Notes under the pieces: generated by a model
The model's input: only the letters and a program-made list of their open reading frames with translations
Databases searched by the model: none
What the model was told of the DNA's origin: nothing
NCBI GenBank assembly: GCA_001275005.1
Contig: JWZX01002681.1
Span: forward strand, 1 to 19,802
Direction: 5' to 3'
Origin: Chrysochromulina tobinii
Taxonomy: Eukaryota > Haptophyta > Prymnesiales > Chrysochromulinaceae
DNA: 19,802 nt
Made by a program: the position numbers and the translations under genes
Shown here: positions 15,260-19,802 of the stretch, in pieces
How the letters are laid out: the number at the start of each line of letters is the position of its first letter
Position numbering within the stretch: the stretch's first letter is position 1

Positions 15260-16243
15260 TCACAACCATCCAAACCCAGTTCCAACAACACACACCCAGC
15301 ACGTCAGCGCGACGACCGAAGCCGCGGTCGACTCAACAGCCGCAGGCCCGGAGCCGACCGCTCCCCGCGGCCGACTCAGAAGAGGCCGCCCCCAGCGAAC
15401 CCGACCCTGCCTCCACCCGCTGTCCCAGAGCGCCTCCCCGCGCACCTGCCGGTCGAAAGCGGTCGGCGAAATGAAGGCGCGTGCGGCAGACGCGTAGCGG
15501 CCGGCAGTGCGGCCGGAGCCCCCGATAAGCTCGAGACGTGAGAGGCGGAGGCGGGCATGCGCAACGGCCGCGGCGAAGCCGACCTGGGAGCGCAGCGTCG
15601 AGATCATGAAGGATCGCGCGTCGAGCATGGAGCGGGCGCCGAGCGAGCGCCACTGACGCTGGGCTGACGACGACGCAGCCTGAGCAAGGAGGATGCCAAC
15701 CTCCCTGGACCCCCCGCAAGCGGTGCTGCCGAAGACCAGGCCGCGAACTGGAGGGAACGAAGCGAGGATATCGACTGCCGTCGGTGCCCCGACTGGGGCG
15801 GCGGTCCCCGTCCGAACGTACCAGGCTGCTGTGCGGGCGTCGAGTGCGGCAGCCGCTGCCTCATACTCCGCACGAACGGAAGATGCCCTGTACTCAAGCG
15901 GCCCTCCACGGCTAGAGGCCACCGCGACCGTAGGCCAGTAGCGACTCGGACAGAAGGAGATCCGTTTTACGTCATACAGCATGCGACGACCGTCGACCGT
16001 GAAGCAGTAGTCCGGAACAGCACCGGGCCGCGAGCGACGGCTGCCGTCCTCGGCCAGTGCAGCGGCCAGGACCTCGGCCGGAACCGCCATGCTGAAGATG
16101 CCACGCGGCTCCATGGTGCCTGTGATCCCAGCGAGAGAGACGAGGTCGAAAACGGTGGAGGCGATGTAGTCGTGAGCGTCGCGCCACCCGTCCCCGGGCA
16201 TCTGCACGCGCTCGACCTCCCAACCTCCCGCTGCACGAGCACA
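15260..16243 (-). CDS. PD-(D/E)xK nuclease-like protein of a probable mobile element (5' end uncertain)
   Basis: The minus-strand frame is open from just after TAG 16246-16244 to the stop at 15260. The first ATG is at 16201 (313 residues), with a GTG at 16207. Sequence before that ATG (GGWEVERVQ) looks coding, so the N-terminus may be truncated or lie in another exon. Numbered from ATG 16201, P63-D64 and D77-x-K79 (VPDYCF, YDVKR) match the spacing of a PD-(D/E)xK nuclease core. They are followed by ISFCPSRYW, a helical Ala-rich segment, VRGLVFGSTACGGSREV and a basic helix-rich region with LGARSMLDARSF and LRSQVGFAAAVAHARLRL. From memory, similar frames occur as repeated, mobile-element-associated genes in algal genomes, with function unproved. 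The C-terminal 70 residues are repeated at DNA level in the inverted fragment at 19228-19514, which supports mobility. No reverse transcriptase or transposase is present in the window. Confidence 0.6.
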   Translation of the reverse strand, partial: CARAAGGWEVERVQMPGDGWRDAHDYIASTVFDLVSLAGITGTMEPRGIFSMAVPAEVLAAALAEDGSRRSRPGAVPDYCFTVDGRRMLYDVKRISFCPSRYWPTVAVASSRGGPLEYRASSVRAEYEAAAAALDARTAAWYVRTGTAAPVGAPTAVDILASFPPVRGLVFGSTACGGSREVGILLAQAASSSAQRQWRSLGARSMLDARSFMISTLRSQVGFAAAVAHARLRLSRLELIGGSGRTAGRYASAARAFISPTAFDRQVRGEALWDSGWRQGRVRWGRPLLSRPRGAVGSGPAAVESTAASVVALTCWVCVVGTGFGWL

Positions 16244-16246
16244 CTA
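15260..16246 (-). mobile_element. Probable mobile-element remnant, copy 1
   Basis: The coding part of the element is present, but no terminal repeats or target-site duplications could be found. The 3' portion (15266-15478 read on the minus strand) aligns with 19228-19485 on the plus strand. The 3' limit is near 15266, where the two copies diverge after the shared ggatggt. The 5' limit is unknown. Confidence 0.5.
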
Positions 16247-16620
16247 AGCGATAACGGTCGCAAGGAATGGGATAACGAGGGTAGAGGTCACCATTGGACA
16301 CTCGAAACACCGAACCTAAAAAGAATCACAAAAAGACACAACCCAAAAGTGGGTATCTGAAAGGGAAATGCATGCATCGCACGCGTGGTGCCGAGCACCC
16401 GGCGCGCGCCACCGGCGCGGCAATTTTTCCACTAGTAACTGCTAAATCACGAATTTTAGTACTAGTAACAGCAAACGATGCTACGGCCCGGGAACAAAAC
16501 TTGAAGTTGTACCGCGAAAATATTTCGCGTCAGGCCAAGACTCAGTAACACGCCCCTCGTGCTGTCGTCCCCCCTCCTGCTTGTCGCCGCTGCAAATTCT
16601 GCGGAGTCGCTGCATGGGCG
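16247..16620 (+). promoter_or_regulatory. Intergenic promoter candidate between the nuclease-like frame and the MORN gene
   Basis: This divergent gap includes an AT-richer island in GC-rich surroundings. A direct repeat actagtaac(t/a)gc(t)aaa occurs at 16431-16446 and 16461-16475. A perfect inverted repeat cgcgaaa-ata-tttcgcg lies at 16513-16529, about 90 bp before the ATG, and could bind a dimeric factor; its tttcgcg half resembles E2F-type sites. A ggcgcgcgcc palindrome is at 16401-16410. No TATA box is recognised. Function is inferred from position only. Confidence 0.4.
16513..16529. repeat. 7-bp perfect inverted repeat upstream of the MORN gene
   Basis: The sequence cgcgaaaatatttcgcg has 7-bp perfectly complementary arms and a 3-nt spacer. 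It sits about 90 bp upstream of ATG 16621, a plausible operator-like or E2F-like site. Confidence 0.6.
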
Positions 16621-19035
16621 ATGGGGTGCGCCACGTCCAAGGACGAAAGCGTTCAAGTGGCCGTCAAGGCGACGTGGGCCAAGGCGGCCGTGCTGCAGAA
16701 TGAAGCGATTGCCAATGCAGTGGAAGAGGCTGTCGCCGATGCCCGCAAAGAGTTTGAGATCGAGAAGGCGAACGCGGTTCGGCGCCTGGAGGAGGAGCTT
16801 CGGCTCGAGGCCCAGAAGGCCAACGAGGTGGCCACGTCCAATGCGGCGGCGATTCGGCGCCTGGAGGAGGAGCTTCGACTCGAGATCCAGAAAGCCACCG
16901 AGGTGGCCGCTTCCAAGGACGCAGCCGTCCAGGCGGCCGTCGATGCGACGTGGACCAAGGCAAATGGGCTGCGGAAGAAAGCGATTGCCAACGCGGGGCG
17001 AGTGGCTGTGGCCGATGCCCGCAAAGAGTTTGAGATCGAGAAGGCGAACGCGGTTCGGCGCCTGGAGGAGGAGCTTCGGCTCGAGACCCAGAGGGCCGCC
17101 GATTTGGCCGCGTCCAAGGACGCAGCCGTCCAGGCGGCCGTCCAGGCGACGTTAGCCAAGCAGAATCAGGCGATTACCAGTGCAGTGCGAACGGCTGCAC
17201 TGCAGCCGCTCGCTCTGCACTGGCGACTCGAGGCTCAGAAGCCCACCGAGACGGTGCGTCAGCCGGGCAGCGACACGCAGGGGACGCGTGTCCGAACGAG
17301 CGAACACAAGGCTATCCCGAGGCTCATGGAGCTTGACGACCTCATCGAGGAGGCCCTCCGCTCGAGCGCCGTCAAGCTGATCAACGCCGACCGCATCCGG
17401 GACGGCACGATCGGCACCAAGATCTCACGCCGTCAAGATCTCGAGGCATGCGAGCGCGTTCAGGTTGTCCAAATGTTCGAAACGCCCGAGGATGCGATTA
17501 AGCTGCTGCGTGGCAACGGGCGCGAGATTGGCTCGCTCACGTACGGCTGGGCCTCGCCCGACGACCCCGACCCGACGGGCGAGTACATGCGCGCGGTGCG
17601 CCGCTTCCTGCTGAGCGACTTAGGTTCGCACGTGAAAGCCATCTTTTGGGATTTCGCCAGCCTGTCGCAGAGGCCGCGCTGGGAGAGTGAGGACAAGCTC
17701 TTTGCCATGGCACTCAAGGTGATGGCCGACATGTACGCCTCGGTGCTCGGCACAACAGTGATGCGTCACCGCGCCATACCTGCGCGCCCGGCGAGCCTCG
17801 ACGGCGAGGTCGTGGTGCTCGGCGACGACAAGGCCACCGAAGCCGCCGTGCGCAGCGCGCTCGAAGCCCACGGCGCGCTCGAGAACGTGCACCGCGACGA
17901 GCAGGGCCGGTGGCGTGCGCGCTTTGCCTCGCACGCGGACGCAGAGCGCGCGGTGGCGGCGGGGCCGTTTGAGGGCGCGACGGCCATCTTCACGTATCAC
18001 AACGCGCGCCCGTACGCAGCACGCGGTTGGACGAGCCTTGAGAGCGGCGTGAGTACCGAGGGGCCCGCGCGTGCCGCCTACCTCCCGGGGCTGAAGGCGA
18101 CGCTCGAGCGGCTGCCGCCCAAGCTGGTCGAGATCGACGGCGAGGCACCTGAGGCGGCGAGTGAGCAGTACGGCGGCAACGAGGGCATGGGCCCGCGGAT
18201 CGAGCGCGTGCGGTCGAGCATCCAGGACGCCTTCTTCAGTGATACAAGAGGCCTAGACAAGGCGCTCGTCGTGGGGTTGTACAATGAGTTCATCGTGAAG
18301 ATTGGCAACGCGATGGTGATCTCTGGCGAGGGGGTGGACGTTCAGTACGAAGGCGAGTGCGACGAGGCTGGTGATGCGGAGGGGCGCGGCAAGATGCAGT
18401 ATTCCAACGGCGACGTGTACGAGGGCGAGTTCAGGGCTGGTAACAAGGAGGGGCGTGGCACATATCAGTATGGAAATGGCGACATGTACGAGGGTGAGTG
18501 GAAGGCTGAAAAGCAGGAGGGGCGAGGAACGTTCCGGTGGGCCAACGGCAACGTGTATGAGGGCGAGTGGAAGGCTGGCATCAAGCATGGGCACGGTACG
18601 ACGCGGTCTGCCAATGGCGACGTCTACGTCGGCGAGTACATGGCTGGCAGGAAGGATGGGCGCGGCACGTACCGGTTCGCCAGTGGCAACGTGCACGACG
18701 GCGAGTGGAAGGCTGATAAGCCGGAGGGGCGAGGCACGTTCCTGTGGGCCAATGGCAACGTGTATGAGGGCGAGTGGAAGGCTAGTCTCCATGAGGGGCG
18801 CGGCACGTTGCGGTATGCTAACGGCAACGTGTATGAGGGCGAATTCAAGGCTGGCAAGATGGATGGGCGCGGCGCGATGCTGTCTGGCGATGGCACCGTC
18901 ATCCACGACGGCAAGTGGAAGGCCGGCAAACCTGTGACCACACTCTTGCAATCGGTGACCTCACGTTCAATGGCAAACTTGTTCACCAGCACCCAGGCTG
19001 CCACCAGCAACAGCCCTCATGCTGCCACCAGCTGA
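16621..19035 (+). CDS. Acylated coiled-coil / HET-like / RRM-like / MORN-repeat protein
   Basis: The protein has 804 residues from ATG 16621 (G at -3 and +4). It starts MGCATSK, a classic signal for N-myristoylation at Gly2 with palmitoylation at Cys3, so it should be membrane-attached. Residues about 8-200 form an Ala/Glu/Lys/Arg coiled coil with a 92-residue internal duplication (VADARKEFEIEKANAVRRLE occurs twice). Residues about 237-475 match the order of motifs in HET-type (TIR-related) domains: SLTYGWAS (about 304), IFWDFASLSQ (about 341), MADMYASVLGTTV, then ARPYAARGWTSLES (about 461). Between the last two lies an RRM-like insert (about 395-447; EVVVLGDD and WRARFASHADAERAV). Residues about 576-775 contain eight full and one partial MORN repeats (YEGEWK-x(4)-EGRGTF-x-x-ANGNV), usually linked to membrane or lipid binding and cytoskeletal junctions. 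A Ser/Thr-rich tail follows. The gene is intronless and lies between two inverted remnants of a mobile element. HET-like assignment is by motif only. Confidence 0.93.
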   Translation: MGCATSKDESVQVAVKATWAKAAVLQNEAIANAVEEAVADARKEFEIEKANAVRRLEEELRLEAQKANEVATSNAAAIRRLEEELRLEIQKATEVAASKDAAVQAAVDATWTKANGLRKKAIANAGRVAVADARKEFEIEKANAVRRLEEELRLETQRAADLAASKDAAVQAAVQATLAKQNQAITSAVRTAALQPLALHWRLEAQKPTETVRQPGSDTQGTRVRTSEHKAIPRLMELDDLIEEALRSSAVKLINADRIRDGTIGTKISRRQDLEACERVQVVQMFETPEDAIKLLRGNGREIGSLTYGWASPDDPDPTGEYMRAVRRFLLSDLGSHVKAIFWDFASLSQRPRWESEDKLFAMALKVMADMYASVLGTTVMRHRAIPARPASLDGEVVVLGDDKATEAAVRSALEAHGALENVHRDEQGRWRARFASHADAERAVAAGPFEGATAIFTYHNARPYAARGWTSLESGVSTEGPARAAYLPGLKATLERLPPKLVEIDGEAPEAASEQYGGNEGMGPRIERVRSSIQDAFFSDTRGLDKALVVGLYNEFIVKIGNAMVISGEGVDVQYEGECDEAGDAEGRGKMQYSNGDVYEGEFRAGNKEGRGTYQYGNGDMYEGEWKAEKQEGRGTFRWANGNVYEGEWKAGIKHGHGTTRSANGDVYVGEYMAGRKDGRGTYRFASGNVHDGEWKADKPEGRGTFLWANGNVYEGEWKASLHEGRGTLRYANGNVYEGEFKAGKMDGRGAMLSGDGTVIHDGKWKAGKPVTTLLQSVTSRSMANLFTSTQAATSNSPHAATS
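16735..17085 (+). repeat. 75-bp exact direct repeat in the coiled-coil region
   Basis: Bases 16735-16809 are identical to 17011-17085, offset 276 bp (92 codons). A third, partial copy of the RRLEEELRLE-coding part starts at about 16853, offset 75 bp. Perfect DNA identity including third positions implies recent duplication or gene conversion. Confidence 0.9.
18346..18951 (+). repeat. MORN repeat array (8 full plus 1 partial, 69-bp units)
   Basis: Units of 23 residues begin with YEGE/YVGE/HDGE at about 18346, then every 69 bp once past the slightly longer first unit, and end with a partial IHDGKWKAGKP. Units 3, 6 and 7 are the most alike (FxWANGNV). The DNA repeats (tgtatgagggcgagtggaag) make the antisense frame open too, but only the sense frame gives a known repeat. 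Confidence 0.9.
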
Positions 19036-19227
19036 AGCACCCATGCGTCCGGTGGACTCGAATCGGCCGACGAGACACATCCCGCCGGGATGGCTGGTCT
19101 CGTGGCTGCCATCGTAGCAGGTGGACGTAGCTCGCACCGGTATAGCTGCAAGCTGGGCCGCTATAGGGGTCCGAAACTAACACCACAATGTCTTTGTTGC
19201 ATAGGTGGTGGGGGTCGAGCTTTTACG
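19036..19227. other. Short intergenic region after the MORN gene
   Basis: It holds the 3' flank of the MORN gene. No gene, RNA or strong repeat is seen before homology with the mobile-element remnant begins at about 19228. Confidence 0.5.
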
Positions 19228-19514
19228 CGACGCGGCGACCGCCTTCGACCGCTTCGAGCAGGCGCGGGGAGGCGCGCTCTGCCTCTCTGGGTACTGGGAG
19301 CGGGTGGAGGCAGGGGTTTCGCAGGCATTCAGGGTTACCCTCAGGGTAGGGTTCGCTGGCGTGGGGGCGGCCTCTTCTGAGTCGGCCGCGGGGAGCGGTT
19401 GGCTCCGGGCTTGCGGCTGTTGAGTCGGCCGCGGCTTCGGTCGTCGCGCTGACGTGCGGGTTGTGTGTTGTTGGTGGTTTTGGATGGTACATGGTTGTCC
19501 GTTGTGTAAGGTAA
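19228..19514 (+). pseudogene. 5'-truncated, broken inverted copy of the nuclease-like element (copy 2)
   Basis: This plus-strand fragment aligns with the minus strand of 15478-15266. Shared blocks include gaccgc-ttcgaccg, gcggggaggcgc, gcgggtggaggcaggg, gggttcgctgg and a near-identical stretch of about 110 bp from ggcggcctcttctgagtcgg onward. The homologous frame reads GRPLLSRPRGAVGSG and then AASVVALTC, CVVG and GFGW as in copy 1, and ends at TAA 19512-19514. Upstream it is broken by TAG at 19347-19349 and by an insertion of about 30 bp (around 19317-19348) that holds agggt-t-accct. Only the last part of the gene is present, so it is a dead fragment. Confidence 0.7.
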
Positions 19515-19536
19515 AGGTTCGGAGTTGAGCCCTGGC

Positions 19537-19745
19537 CTCGACAACTCGACAGGAACTCGACAGCTACTCGACAGGCTACTCGACAGGATAGCTTGACAGC
19601 TACTCGACAGACCTCGACAGACCTCGACAGCTACTTGACAGAACCCCCCTCGCCCCTGACTCCATGCGACGGCGGCGTCAAGTGTCAAGCTCGACAGCTC
19701 GACAGCTCGACAGTGACCTCGACAGACCTCGACAAACCTTGACAC
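19537..19745 (+). repeat. ctcgacag short-unit repeat array
   Basis: About 16 copies of ctcgacag or the variant cttgacag occur, spaced by 0-4 bases (mostly ac, ct, ga), in two clusters (19537-19640 and 19689-19745) around about 48 bp of unrelated sequence. The inverted form gtgtcaag at 19682 complements the last unit cttgacac (19738-19745). The irregular spacing and tiny spacers exclude a CRISPR array. Confidence 0.85.
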
Positions 19746-19802
19746 GAGGTCTAAGACTGGGTAAAGCCGGGTTACAAGAGCCCCACTCCTTCAAGGTGAA
19801 GG
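19746..19802. other. Right edge of window, nothing recognised
   Basis: A short inverted repeat ccttca-agg-tgaagg lies at 19788-19802, at the very edge. No gene is visible. Confidence 0.4.

Noticed and set aside
14888-15541. 217-codon plus-strand frame, partly repeated in the minus strand near 19400
   Set aside because: The similarity arises because the two element copies are homologous DNA; the opposite-strand frame contains the PD-(D/E)xK motifs and is the better reading.
18253-18951. 232-codon minus-strand frame with regular repeats
   Set aside because: The repeats are only the antisense of the MORN units, and the sense strand encodes a known repeat family in a complete protein.
19537-19745. 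CRISPR-like array
   Set aside because: Repeats are 8 bp with 0-4 bp spacers and the context is eukaryotic; no cas gene or spacer-sized unique segment is present.
1-19802. tRNA and rRNA genes
   Set aside because: I looked for T-loop (GTTCRANNC) and paired-arm patterns on both strands and found none convincing; a covariance-model scan would be decisive.

Overview
The window looks like nuclear DNA of a GC-rich, intron-poor, single-celled eukaryote, most likely an alga of haptophyte or related type. The reasons are long uninterrupted reading frames with strong G/C-ending codons, one clear GT-AG intron, a dual-acylation N-terminus, MORN repeats, VPxG-type repeats, and no bacterial-style operons or ribosome binding sites. 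The taxonomic guess is an inference from style and family content, not a match.

Layout: (1) 1-1101 is a Gly/Asp-codon low-complexity tract whose glycine frame runs to a TAA at 1101 but carries two TGA codons, both of which one predicted 78-nt intron would remove. (2) 1257-2690 (+) encodes a membrane protein with VPxG/PG motifs and a GGY-rich segment. (3) 3085-12808 (+) is a giant gene of about 3240 codons. It is built from seven tandem copies of a 345-440 residue module with EF-hand-like helices and is interrupted by one extra base near 10225. (4) 13332-15043 (-) is a multi-pass membrane protein gene with one 98-nt intron, convergent with the giant gene. (5) 15260-16243 (-) is a PD-(D/E)xK nuclease-like reading frame of a probable mobile element. 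A decayed, 5'-truncated copy of its 3' end lies in opposite orientation at 19228-19514. (6) 16621-19035 (+), between these two copies, encodes a protein with an MGC acylation signal, a duplicated coiled coil, a HET/TIR-like domain with an RRM-like insertion, and MORN repeats. (7) 19537-19745 is a short-unit ctcgacag repeat array.

The genes do not form an obvious pathway. Two shared themes are membrane association (the VPxG protein, the multi-pass protein and the acylated MORN protein) and internal duplication at every scale: giant modules, a 92-residue coiled-coil duplication, 13-residue tail repeats, 23-residue MORN units and a 47-bp local duplication. The most interesting items are the acylated HET-like/RRM-like/MORN fusion, the giant modular protein with its frame break, and the inverted pair of nuclease-element remnants around the MORN gene.
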